Below, piece after piece: positions 48,271 through 58,886 of a stretch of 64,000 nt of DNA. Numbering within the stretch: the stretch's first letter is position 1; every line of letters begins with the position of its first letter. Under the pieces are notes generated by a model, which saw nothing but the letters and a program-made list of their open reading frames with translations, was not told where the DNA came from and did no database searches. Position numbers and translations under genes: made by a program. The DNA comes from Diaporthe sp. PMI_573 (lineage: Eukaryota > Ascomycota > Sordariomycetes > Diaporthales > Diaporthaceae): the NCBI GenBank assembly GCA_021399435.1, contig JAJTUP010000089.1, forward strand, positions 124,001 to 188,000, given 5' to 3'.

Positions 48271-50266
48271 TGCTTGTAAGTCGGAGGTCTGTGCTAAAGT
48301 ATAGTGACACTTGAGGACCGATTGTAACGCGATGTGTCGTGGCGGCGATATCTTGGTGTTGCAAGATATTGAATGCTGTAAATACAGTAGATATATATAC
48401 TCTCGCAGTGACCAGCCTCCAGAATTGAATAGCACTCATCGCTCAAGATCTTGCTTAACGAGGATGTGTTGGATGTGGCCTTCCTGAAGTCAGCGGCTAC
48501 ACCACATGAGGCGTTCTTGCTCATCGATGGCTAACACACTAAGTTCCTAGAATGCGTGCACAACGCCTCCAACGCGCAGCAATGTGCTGATTCCGTGTTC
48601 CTGCAGCTGCATAGATGACAAGGGGTCGAATATTACAAATGTGTGATTGTTCAAGGGTCTGAACTTTACGATGTTGTGCGCTTGAGGGAGGGTGGGATAC
48701 ATCATGGAACCTGGTACCCATGATCTTAGGTGAATCCTGCCCGATTCAAACTTAAAAGCTGAACGTATTCTCGGCGTTCTAGACTTGGTGTGACCATCTT
48801 GAATAGTCTAGTTGGCCCTTGGACAACCGCATACAACCTCCCCTCAGTCGTCATCATGAGCAGCTTGAAGAAGATAAATGGACCTCAAGTTGGAGAGTCC
48901 GCCCCAGACAGGTACGAGACTAAGTTATCCATAGGCAGTACGGTATGTGCCCACGTTTTCATCCATACAGAGGCCTTGAATGCTGACGAGCCATGATAAA
49001 GACTGTCATGGCTCAGGGGAGCGGCAAGGTCGCAACCTGGAATGGCACCGGGGGTCACGGTGTGGTGCAGGTCCAAGTCGAGATCGAGGTCCAGGTGGAG
49101 AAGCATGTGGCCAGGCCTCGGCCGCGCATAAGTCGCAAATGATTAGGCATCTACGTCTGCGGTGTCAGTATTGTTGAAGTTTTGTAGCAATGTATTGTGC
49201 AGGAGCGAACCTGGGCATGTGCACGTATTGCGAGGGTCCGATCAGCCTTCGAGAATAGCGTCCTTTCGTCAACAAGTCGTAAAATTAGAAGAGTGCCCTT
49301 CCGCAGTTAGTTTAGGTCAAATTGAGCCCCATGGCATCGCATATTGGTTGCTGATCGGTCATCATCGACTGCGGCTTTCCGCCATAGAGGAGACATACTA
49401 GGGCAGAAATTGGACTTCTCTGGTGCATACTATGGTATCTTAGTAGTCGTGTCGTGAATATGTTCGCTCCTTAACGATGGCGACGTCTCTTACCGAGATC
49501 CAGGAAGAATGCTCTCTGTCTCCTGTCCGAATATCTCAACATATTCTCTTGAGTCTAGACCAGATCTATTACACCAACTGCGACTGATATTAGTAGATTT
49601 AGATGCCATTTCCATTCCGACCTTGTTAATAAGGTGGCAAAAGCTACGCTGATGGGCTGTATATAGTCCCTGAGCATTCAAATCTTATTGGAGCAACACC
49701 CTACACTGAAGTCTCTTATGGCTGCTATCCTTGAACACCGCCTACCTTCCAGACGAGAATCAGATCACCATGGCTTCAGATCGCGGGCACTGACACTACT
49801 GGCTCTTGGGGTGGCTGGCATGGTTATTTATTCATCATCATTACCCCACCACTATTGGGATCACAAAGGACGAATTACTGCGCCGCCACTCAGGGATTCC
49901 ATGCTGCCGAGCACAACGCTCAGAAGGTTCCGGCGCTGCCTGCACAGGGGTGGGTCAGGTTGGGGACGAGCTGGACTGTATCAAGGGCTACTACAGTGGA
50001 AGGGGGTTCGCGGGCGTCGACTAACATCGGCAGCTTAAGGCTTGGTCACCATGGGCGAGGACGCCCCAGGGAAGCTGAGATATGTACAGGCATTCAGGCC
50101 ACGATGCTGATTAGGACAAATTGCTGGGCATGAAAGGATCGTTGCGCGAGGGTTTGTATGGGAGGCACGGCGACAGCAGCTTCATCATTGTCTAGCTCAG
50201 ACTTGCTTGCTTCCTTCGGTGACTTGCTGCCTAGCACAAAACGAAAAGCAAAAAAGAGCTCCTCAA
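48271..50266. other. Downstream region of the NRPS, no supported gene
   Basis: Ordinary composition. Overlapping frames at 49688-50133 (three frames open together) show no recognised family. Composition alone makes open frames frequent here. The last 130 bp before 50267 would hold the 3' end of the NRPS transcript. Confidence 0.4.
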
Positions 50267-53200
50267 TCAATGGCTGTCAATGGTCGGTAAGAACCCTGTA
50301 GTCCTCAAAAAGGCCAAGTTGGCGGCGATGTCTCTCTCTGCCTCCGTCCTCATCTCAGCATCATGTTCCTCGTGGCCATCTCGAGCAGACAATGTACCGC
50401 CCAGGCCGACACCCTGCTTGAAAATATGTAGCACTGGGTAGAGAGGATGTCTGACATCTTCGGCCTCGACCGCAGCCTCGACGGCGGCGAGCCACGTGCC
50501 ACGAGGAGTGGCTCTCAGGGGATAACCCGACTGGGCAACCTGCTCCCAGAAGGCACCCTCTGGCAGGCCGTCCAGAATTGGGACGGTCACTCCCCCTATG
50601 CTGCCCTTCCCATCAACCGCTGCAAGTGAGCATGACTGAGCTGCTCTGGTGGCATCTGAGAACAGACAGCCCAGGACCCTTCGGGTGACGACTGCAGCGC
50701 TGGCGAGGTAGACCCAACCGTCTTGTGCTGCCTGACTGCTGCTGTACATACCCAACCTGACATTGGTGCTCACCATTCTCCAGAGAACGTCATCTGTGTG
50801 CGCGACAGCCCGTGGTGCACCTCCCATAATGTAACCCGGCATCACGACGCGGGCACTCGCATCCTCGAGCCCGTCGTGGAGACATGCCCACTTGTAGACG
50901 AGGAGGTCAGAGAGGAATTTGGTCTGGGTGTAGCCCAGCGTCCCTTGGGCAGAGAGCTCATGGGCGAGTTGCAGGCCCTCGATTTCCCATGTCGGGGTGG
51001 CAAACGAAGAGGTGGGCTCTCGACCACCGGATATCTGGATGAAGCGCAGCTTGAGTCCGTTTCGTTTGAGTGACTCCGTGCAAGCATTAAGCAAGGTCAG
51101 TGTTGAAGAGACGTTGACGGCCTTCAGCTGGTTGTAGTTGTGGGACCAATTGACGACAGCTCCGACATGGATTATCGCGTCGATCACGTCGTGTGACAGG
51201 CGGTGCCCATGAAGCCGCTCCCATTGCTGACTGTTGAGCCCTAAAGTAGGACTGGAGAGATCACCGAGCCAGACTTCGATTTTAGGACGATAGGGAGTCA
51301 AGTCCCATCCCATGCGTTCGGCCACTGCGGCCAGCCGCTCGAGACCTTGTTCCAAGCCCTCCGCCCGGATGAGGACGATCACGTTGGAGACGTCTGGGCG
51401 TTGGACTAGTTGGTGTAAGATCTCAATACCGAGATACCCTGCTGCTCCAGTCATGAAGACAGTAGAGATGGTGTCGGCCAGCTTGAAAGGCACGTGCGTG
51501 CCTCCTTTTGTGGTGACATGGTCCTCGAGGACGGCTGTAAGTTGGCGGTACTCGTCAACCAAGTCCACTCCTTGGAGTGGAACGTCTTCCCGCCCATCAG
51601 GACAGGTTCTCAAATGCTCGACGTATTTTGCGAGGTCACGGATGCTCATCTCACCACCCGACATCCTGGCCATTGTCAGGGAAACCTTGTACCTCTCTGA
51701 CAGCAACCGCATCAGCTGAACGGTCTTGATCGAGTCAAGTCCGGCTCGGGAGAGGACAACGTCATGGTAGGGCCCGCATCCTCTCATGATACGATGGCCA
51801 CCTCCAGTTCCGATCAGCTTGTCGACTATCTCAGCGACCTCGATCGCCATGGTTTCCTCGGGCTGTATCGTGGAGTTTCTCAGATCGACGGCATTTAACA
51901 TGGCGGCCCAGGCGGTCAACCAGCTGTCCTGAAGCTGTCGGGCGACAAAGCTTTTAACCGCCCCTCGAGAAACCTTGGCGGATGGCAATATGGGTAGCGA
52001 GTAGGTAGGTATCCAGGCCGTGGGGTGCATGTAAGGTGGTATCAGGGAGCTGATGTGGTGGCGTAGAGTCAGAAGCTGGAGCGTCACAGAGGAACCAGGC
52101 TCAGGATCTGGGAGTTCATCGAGGTTCTTGGCGCCGTCAGGGCGCCCAAAAGCCACCACAGCTGTGATCTTGCCAGCCACGAGACCTTGGGTGGGCACGA
52201 GGACGACGGCCTTGTGTCCGAGGGACGAGACTGCCTGTTCGACCTCTCCAAGGTCGACCCTCATACCCCGGGTCTTGATTTGCGAGTCCTTCCTGCCAAA
52301 ACACTCGACACTCCCGTCCGGGTTGTACCTCGCCAGATCGCCGGTCTTGTAGGCGGCAAACTTTGTCCCTTTATCATTCCATCCCTTGGGGAGCCATGCC
52401 GGGCTCTCGATGAATGATGCTTTTGATTTCTCGGGATCATCAAGGTATCCGTTTGCCACGATGGGCCCCTGGATGAACAACTCCCCTTTAATGCCCAGTG
52501 GCGCCAATTCTGTTCCAGACTCGTCGACGATCCAGGTGATGGACCCCGAGCCGTAGCCAATGTTGGCGGCGCTCGAATCCGTGCTCAGCGGACGTGAGAA
52601 TGTGCAGAAGCAGGTCTCGGTAGGGCCGTACCCGTTCAACAAGCTCGTCCTCGGCGCCCAGAATTCCACGTCGCTGGCCGTCAATGGTTCTCCGGTCAGG
52701 CACAACGTGTCGACGGGTATTGGGTCCTTGACGAAGTCGGCCTGTAGTAACTTGGCCACGGTCGGAGTGAGCACAAGGACATTGCACCGCAGTTTCTGGA
52801 CGGCGGAGTGGAGTTTCTCAAGCCGGTCTTGCACGGATGGGATGCAGATACAGCCTCCTGAGAGTAGAGTCGCAAAGATCTCCAGACACGACACGTCGAA
52901 TGACAAAGATGCAAATTGGAGCACGCGTGAACGAGGGGCGAGGGAAAGCTTTCTCGCGTAGGCGGTGTTGCCGGTAGACGAGGCGCGGTGGGACATACAG
53001 ACGCCTTTGGGGACTCCAGTACTTCCTGATGTGAAGATGGTGTAGGCAAGGCTGGACGGGGATGCTCGGGGAAGGATTATGTCTGCTCTTGATTTGTACA
53101 AAGTCAAGATGTTCGAGAATGTAAAAGCAGACAACTCCAGCATCTCAATGCCGGGTGCTTGGCCACCGGCAGACTTGATATGATCAGATGAGCTCTCGGA

Positions 53201-55090
53201 GCAAATTAATATCTTTGCGTCGACTTGCTTCAAAATCAAGGCCAATCTTTCCCGCGGCGTGCTGGGGTCGATGGGCACATAGCATGCACCTGCGCGTAGC
53301 ACTGCAATTATTGCCACGACTGCCAACCACGAATTCTCGAAGGCTACTGGCACCATCGATTTCGGCCCGAGGTCTCTCTCGCGCAGGAACCTGGCGAGAT
53401 CCCGAGAGTGTGCGTCCAGCTCCGCGTAGGTGACGCTTCCCTCGGCAGAATAGATCGCCTCTGCGCTGCCCGTGGCCCTCGCCTGCGCCTCAAATAAGTC
53501 GTGGAGACAAAGTTCCACGGGTTCAGTCGGCGAAGAATTCCACCTGTGTATTTGCTCCGCTTCCTCGTCCGACGACAATCGAATGTGTCCAAGTGGCGAG
53601 GCTTGTACGGCGTCGCGCACGAGCTGCTTCAACGCAGTGGTAAACTGTCCAACAATCCAAGTTATTTCCGTTTTCGTCTTGATATTTGGATCGTACTGCA
53701 AGTTGATGGACAATCCAGTGTCGGAGGGTGTGCAGATCAGGCACATCCCAATGTTGTGCTGTATGGCACTGCTCCTTGTATCATCAAATACCAGGCCTGT
53801 GGGCCACAGGATTGCATCAAACATGTCACCCTGCCCATCTTCCTTACTAGAAGCTGGCTGCACCACCATGACCGAATTCATCCTGCCCGTGTCCCTGCCA
53901 CAGATGCTGAGAATGTCTTGGACGCCCAGCCAGCCATGCTCCGCACAGCTGTTCGCCTTCCTCTGTAGATGCTGCAGGAATTCCCCAACGGCCATTTCGC
54001 GGTCCATCCGTACCTTAACAGGCACGGTGTTCATGGTCGGCCCTGTGATTTCCTCGATGCCGGCAACGGGGCATCGCCGGCCGTTGAGGGTCGCGCCGAA
54101 AATGACGCTCGAACTCTGCGTGTGCTTCCATAGCACCATCGCCCATGCTGCCCACAGATACGTTGATGATAGGACCGGTAACGAAGACAGCCGAGGTTCG
54201 TGCAGCTGTGTTCCGGAATGACGTCTGGATGGATGAGGCCAAGGTACTATGACGGATGCAGAGTGAACCGCGCTGGTCGTCGGTATATCCCCACCACCGT
54301 TGCCGTGGATTTGCGGGAATTGAACGCATTCCTCTTCCCCTTCCAAAATCTCGCTCCTCCAAAATTCAACAGCCGCATCGAGTTTCGTCTTTCTGGCCTT
54401 GACTAGGTACTTGATAAAGTTCTTGAAACCAGGTCTAGGGCTGACGAAATGCCCCGGCCCGGCGCTGAGCGCATCTGAGCTCGCCTTCCATGCCTCAACG
54501 AAATCGTTAAAGACCAGGGGCAAGGACCATCCGTCGTACAAGACATGGCTAATGGCCCAGACAAAATGCTTCCCTTCCTCTAGCACTGACAGTCTCATTA
54601 GAGGCCGTCCGTAGTCCGTATCGAGTTGGTCACCATCCCGTAGAAATTTGTCCAGAGTGACGCCATGTATGGGTTCATAGGTCAGTGGTTCCTTTGTCAT
54701 AACCAAGTAGTCCTTTCCACTCGGTCCCCGCACAAGACGAGCCCGTAACAATTCGTTCCTTTGCACCGTGATGTCCCAAGCGCGACTAAATCGCTCCAGG
54801 CGGAGGACACGTTGAGTCCGGTCATTCGGGAGATCTGAAACTGTGAACACCAATCGTGCAACGTACAGTTGTCTCTCCGAAGGCGACGAGAGGAACGCGG
54901 CAAACATGGAAGATTGCAGAGGAGAAGGCGGGTAAGCATCAACGATGGAGTCAACCGGGAGGTGACAAGACTGCGCGAGGGAGGCCAATAAAGATGAGCT
55001 CGAGCTGATGAGTTTCTGTGAACGAGACAGCGCAGGCGCATAGCTAGAGGTTGTGGCAACTGGAACCATTTTGGTGGAAGCTATAGGCAA
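50267..55090 (-). CDS. Monomodular NRPS, C-A-T-R architecture
   Basis: An intact intron-free gene of 1,607 codons. Condensation domain at about residues 45-480: YPPSPLQSSMF entry and SHVLYDG at 181-187, with the catalytic second His and DG kept and the first His replaced by Ser. Adenylation domain about 500-1050: YTIFTSGSTGVPKG near 683, FDVSCLE, NGYGPTE, YKTGDLARYNPDG and the A10 Lys near 1039. The first specificity residue is Asp, as for an alpha-amino acid. By alignment to GrsA memory the pocket reads roughly D-V-L-V-C-T-G-F-C-K. Thiolation domain with phosphopantetheine Ser near 1120 (RAGLDSIKT). Terminal NAD(P)H reductase: TGAAGYLG at 1214-1221 and Tyr1387-xxx-Lys1391. Expected chemistry: load one amino acid, optionally condense, then reductive release as aldehyde or alcohol. 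The product is not predictable. The upstream spacer is shared with the UstYa-like gene. Confidence 0.93.
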   Translation of the reverse strand: MPIASTKMVPVATTSSYAPALSRSQKLISSSSSLLASLAQSCHLPVDSIVDAYPPSPLQSSMFAAFLSSPSERQLYVARLVFTVSDLPNDRTQRVLRLERFSRAWDITVQRNELLRARLVRGPSGKDYLVMTKEPLTYEPIHGVTLDKFLRDGDQLDTDYGRPLMRLSVLEEGKHFVWAISHVLYDGWSLPLVFNDFVEAWKASSDALSAGPGHFVSPRPGFKNFIKYLVKARKTKLDAAVEFWRSEILEGEEECVQFPQIHGNGGGDIPTTSAVHSASVIVPWPHPSRRHSGTQLHEPRLSSLPVLSSTYLWAAWAMVLWKHTQSSSVIFGATLNGRRCPVAGIEEITGPTMNTVPVKVRMDREMAVGEFLQHLQRKANSCAEHGWLGVQDILSICGRDTGRMNSVMVVQPASSKEDGQGDMFDAILWPTGLVFDDTRSSAIQHNIGMCLICTPSDTGLSINLQYDPNIKTKTEITWIVGQFTTALKQLVRDAVQASPLGHIRLSSDEEAEQIHRWNSSPTEPVELCLHDLFEAQARATGSAEAIYSAEGSVTYAELDAHSRDLARFLRERDLGPKSMVPVAFENSWLAVVAIIAVLRAGACYVPIDPSTPRERLALILKQVDAKILICSESSSDHIKSAGGQAPGIEMLELSAFTFSNILTLYKSRADIILPRASPSSLAYTIFTSGSTGVPKGVCMSHRASSTGNTAYARKLSLAPRSRVLQFASLSFDVSCLEIFATLLSGGCICIPSVQDRLEKLHSAVQKLRCNVLVLTPTVAKLLQADFVKDPIPVDTLCLTGEPLTASDVEFWAPRTSLLNGYGPTETCFCTFSRPLSTDSSAANIGYGSGSITWIVDESGTELAPLGIKGELFIQGPIVANGYLDDPEKSKASFIESPAWLPKGWNDKGTKFAAYKTGDLARYNPDGSVECFGRKDSQIKTRGMRVDLGEVEQAVSSLGHKAVVLVPTQGLVAGKITAVVAFGRPDGAKNLDELPDPEPGSSVTLQLLTLRHHISSLIPPYMHPTAWIPTYSLPILPSAKVSRGAVKSFVARQLQDSWLTAWAAMLNAVDLRNSTIQPEETMAIEVAEIVDKLIGTGGGHRIMRGCGPYHDVVLSRAGLDSIKTVQLMRLLSERYKVSLTMARMSGGEMSIRDLAKYVEHLRTCPDGREDVPLQGVDLVDEYRQLTAVLEDHVTTKGGTHVPFKLADTISTVFMTGAAGYLGIEILHQLVQRPDVSNVIVLIRAEGLEQGLERLAAVAERMGWDLTPYRPKIEVWLGDLSSPTLGLNSQQWERLHGHRLSHDVIDAIIHVGAVVNWSHNYNQLKAVNVSSTLTLLNACTESLKRNGLKLRFIQISGGREPTSSFATPTWEIEGLQLAHELSAQGTLGYTQTKFLSDLLVYKWACLHDGLEDASARVVMPGYIMGGAPRAVAHTDDVLWRMVSTNVRLGMYSSSQAAQDGWVYLASAAVVTRRVLGCLFSDATRAAQSCSLAAVDGKGSIGGVTVPILDGLPEGAFWEQVAQSGYPLRATPRGTWLAAVEAAVEAEDVRHPLYPVLHIFKQGVGLGGTLSARDGHEEHDAEMRTEAERDIAANLAFLRTTGFLPTIDSH

Positions 55091-57273
55091 CCAGCGGCGC
55101 CTGCGAGGTCAGGAAAGACGGAGACTATCCCCAACAAAGACCTGACAGGATTTAATCCTTTAGAGATGCACTGAAGGTGACATTCAGTTAAAGAAGGCAC
55201 GTTGTCTAGCATTTAGCCCACATGCGCCTTTCTGCCTGTGTCTGAGTAAATGAAGACATTGGTAAGCTTCCCTTGAGATTCCACAGGGCACATAGTCTGA
55301 ACGCAAAGTTGATGTTGGAAATCATTGATTTTAATATCACATCAGCTAGATCCATCTACAGTATCTACTCAATCAGCAGTGTTTTCGAATTATTATGAAG
55401 CTTCGACGAGTAACAATAGCCTCGGCCCTCCGGCTAAAGTCGTGCCCTCCCACTTTCCCCCGTTTTACGCATAACTTTGCAGACTACACATGTCACATAA
55501 TTTCTGTTCAGTTTCGTTGACTTGCTGAACGGAAATATGGACATTCCAGGCCTCACAAATTTCCATAATTCTTCAAATACCTCAGAAATACAAGTCCTGT
55601 GGCCAAAGTAGCTTGAAAGTATTATGTGGGGCAAGGTTTTTGTGATTCCGAACTATTTGTCCTTGGCAGGATTACTCATGAAGACTTAGTTTCATTCGCG
55701 CATGGTACCTTCAACCGTGGTACTGCGGAGATACTCGTTTATGCCTCAGGATTACGTTGTATTCTCATAGCGAGTGGATCCCGGCTATCCTCAAGTGCTG
55801 TTTGCCCAATCACGCCTCAGCTGCTTTAGCCATGGCTTTCCGCGATGCCGCACTCCATTGGGCTATATGCACGCTCGCTTTCGGCTTCCTCCGTACTGTG
55901 TAGGATTGCCATGTCTCCAAATGTCACCTATGTCATTGACATACATGATCAGTGGCCGCCAAGATGGACCCGCAGTGAATACAGAACAAAACTTTATCCA
56001 GTCTAGGTTCTTATGCTTCCGAAAATATGCCGCGGAACGATGGCTCGCGGGATAGCGCATTCCGCGGACAACAACGTGGCCGAGGACCTTGCAGAATACA
56101 TCGGGTCTGGGATGCGGCTGCAATACTATGTAGTACTGTGGTATTTACTGACTATTGTGGTATCACACTCTAGAGCGTACGGCTAGTGGAATCGAGTTGA
56201 TTGAGGGTCTAGGAATCTTTACAAGCGGTGTGGGCCGCTTTGAAGCGCTATTTATATGTGGGCATAGTGGGTCTGATTTATAATATACCTCTACACTTAA
56301 AGTAAGGCTTTAAGCGTACTAAGAAGTATACTATTACTAGCATTTCTTAGTGTTTTTAAACACACCACTCCCTAGATTACACGACCCCTTAGAAGCAAAA
56401 GTATAAATAGTTTTGCTTTTAATCTCTATATATGTACACTTTTTAAGCAGTATATAGGCGGTCCCTTTATATAATAGCTAATATTTAAATACTTAATATT
56501 TTAAAAAATATATCAATAATAATAGATTTAAAATATAACTATAGTAAAAAGGCAAGCAGTATACTTAATTATTAAGGGTGTACCGGCTTCTTTATAAATA
56601 TTAATAAGTATATTAAGCCATTATATGCTCAACTAGGTGTAAATTACTTTGCTATAGCAATAAAAAAGTCTTATATAGTAAGTGCCTCTTAAATATTCTA
56701 TAGTTTAGTTTAAGGCCAAGAACTAAACTTAGTTTAACTAATTTCAACCCTGGTTTGTGATATGTGGGCTATGAATTCCTGTCTCAGGTATCTCTCTAGA
56801 TGTTGACAGGTCATAGTTCTGATCATTGCAGGGATCAATTAGGTTTCAGCAGAACTACCTGCAATTGGTCATCTTTCCGCGGCAATGCACCCAAGAAACC
56901 CTGCAACCAGCGGGCAGTTGAGCTGTTGCATGTGCAACACTCGCTGGCCGTTGAGGAAAGTGGCGGCAAGTTGTCTGGTTTCTTTGGAACGAGAGGCGGG
57001 AAACGCTACGAGGATCGAGAAAGCAGCAGAGTCATCAGTTTCACGGTGTTGCGCCATCCCATCGTCAGACTGTCATTTCAGGATCTGTGCAACCCACATC
57101 TACCCAGATTTAGGACACTGTTTGAAAGAGTTACACAGTGCCTTTAATTAATCAACTTCAGCAGTTGATTTCACCAATTTGCACCATTACTATTACTTGC
57201 AACCTGGCTTTCTAGCCGCATCTTCTTCTCACTTGCCCCAACCGTGAGCCGTTGGCCCATCGTCTGTGTAGGG
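55091..57273. promoter_or_regulatory. Divergent intergenic region between the NRPS and UstYa-like genes
   Basis: About 2.2 kb separates the two start codons, which point away from each other, so regulation in common is possible. A RIP-mutated repeat lies in the middle (56280-56755), flanked by normal DNA. Frames of 86-115 codons at 55.8-56.1 and 56.8-57.15 kb show no recognisable motif. No specific factor binding site could be supported. Confidence 0.4.
56365..56755. repeat. Degenerate TIR-bearing repeat, second copy
   Basis: Shares TTTTTAAGCAGTATATAGGC and neighbouring sequence with 1085-1476. It ends AGTTTAACTAATTTCAACCC, the inverse of that repeat's left end. AT-rich; its left end is not resolved. 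It shows that RIP-affected repeats have entered the otherwise clean gene block, here in the NRPS/UstYa spacer. Confidence 0.5.
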
Positions 57274-58380
57274 ATGGATCAATTTACCAACTTCTTCGGA
57301 CAGCGATTCGGCCAAGTGAAGCACAAGAGCAGTCTCCGGTCCCAAACATATCAACCCATCCACGATATTGATAATGATGGCGGCCCTCCAGTACGCATAC
57401 ACTGCTGCCACAGTCGGCTTTTGGCATGCTCCTTTACCGCGAACGCATTGATGCTTGTGGCATTATTTGGCGTATTGTTCGGCTACTTTGAGTGGTTCGG
57501 CCGAGACGCAGTCTGCGAGCTAGAGTCAGAAACGCTTTTTGGTCACAGTGAGTATTTTGGGTGAAGGGTCATTCCTCATTTCTTTGTGTATGGGAAGGCT
57601 CAGGTCACTTACGCTTCGCGAAGTTTCATGGAAACACCAGCTCATCGTGAACAATGAGCGATTTATCAACGCCAAGCCCCCCGACTACATGGTGGGTGAG
57701 GTTGGCATCAACAAGACCGATTCCGTCAACCCATGGGACGAAATTTATCCCACTACGTGGGTTTCGTTCCCGAAACCGAGCATTGGGGGCGTCCAAGGCT
57801 GGGGCATGAAGATGAAGCACGTGGCTGCCAATCCTGATGAATGGAAAGAGGAAAGTGAGGGTTTTGGGGTAGCTGTAATGCATCAGGTGCATTGCGTTGT
57901 GAGTTCATCATACTTGACACATCTCCTTGAAAATAGTTTCGAGTCACCTATAGACTAACTTGAGCTTCAATAGGCAGTTGTTAAGCATGCTTTGCTCACC
58001 TATGAAGAGACTGGGAAGTCGAACGCGGATCAAGTCCATCTCCATCACTGCGTGGAGACGCTTCGCCAGGTATGCCTCCGGTGCCGTGCTAACCAATGTG
58101 TCCCTTCCCCAAGAAATTTTCATCCATACTATTGATCACTACTTCATCGGTCACTAATATTGAGTGTGAAAAGGCGGTCATGTGTCATGGCGATATGACA
58201 TTAGAACACCCAGAGATCGATAACGCCCACGATGTCATTTTGACTGGCTGGGGCAACACGCACCTATGCCGAGACTGGGAGAGTGTCGTGACCGCCATCA
58301 GCAAACATGCTATAAAGCACAAGGCAGAGGGATGGGCAAGATTTGAAGAAGGTGAACTAAAAACAATAAGAGGGCTTTAG
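57274..58380 (+). CDS. UstYa-like oxidase (DUF3328 family)
   Basis: A four-exon model: 57274-57547, 57624-57898, 57974-58069 and 58174-58380, giving 283 residues. Introns are 76, 75 and 104 nt with GT donors, AG acceptors and a clear GACTAAC branch in intron 2. The short cytoplasmic N-terminus is followed by one membrane segment at about 49-72. Both family HXXHC motifs are present: HQVHC at 178-182 and HLHHC at 205-209. Then come MCHGDMTLE near 218 and GWGNTHLCRDW near the C-terminus. These proteins oxidise peptide-derived metabolites (cyclisation in ustiloxin-type RiPPs, hydroxylation or chlorination in cyclochlorotine), probably with copper or another metal bound by the His motifs. Its position beside the NRPS suggests tailoring of that product. 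No RiPP precursor was seen nearby. Confidence 0.88.
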
Positions 58381-58886
58381 GATCGATAAACAGTAATAGG
58401 TATTTTGTGTACCATGTTCTAGTCTTGTATTCTGGGGCGTGGAAAGGGTTTCGGCTGGAATTACGACGTGTTCTGTCATTGGGAGTTATCGAGTCATCGC
58501 CTTCGAGGTTTATAACTCACAAGAAAATGTCCGAGGTATTTGTTTTACGGGGTGTCCTTCCCCAGGCGTGTACGTTGTAGTTACTTGATCATTCAGCTGT
58601 TTGTCACCTCTTTATGCAAAGGTAGTGCAGATCCTTTTTGAATTTGCGAATGGAGCGAGTCGCGGTGAAACCATGCGGTCGCTCTTTGAGACTTTTCCTG
58701 GAAATGACTTCTCATTACCTATGGTGAGATGAAGGAAATGGGAGTAACGTATTTACAATTCATGGCCATGACACTGTGAAAGCCGCGAAAAGATTTTAGC
58801 ATGGTGTCTAAAGTCCCCGTGTAAATACCTAACAAGTTTTTGACCACCCTAATCTGAGCAAGACAATTATCAACGATTGAATCCAA
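58381..58886. terminator. Convergent 3' region
   Basis: The 506 bp between the stop of the UstYa-like gene (plus) and the stop of the transporter (minus) must hold both polyadenylation regions. No individual signal stands out and no gene is present. Confidence 0.5.

Noticed and set aside
49688..50133. Gene in three overlapping plus-strand frames downstream of the NRPS
   Set aside because: All three frames are open because of composition. None has a recognised motif or splice structure.
53472..54221. 249-codon plus-strand frame within the NRPS region
   Set aside because: It is antisense to the condensation and adenylation domains, which have conserved motifs in the other frame. It is a shadow of GC-rich codons.
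57539..57958. A separate 139-codon gene inside the UstYa-like locus
   Set aside because: It is exon 2 read through flanking introns. Its ends lie beyond good GT/AG sites, and the joined model carries both HXXHC motifs.
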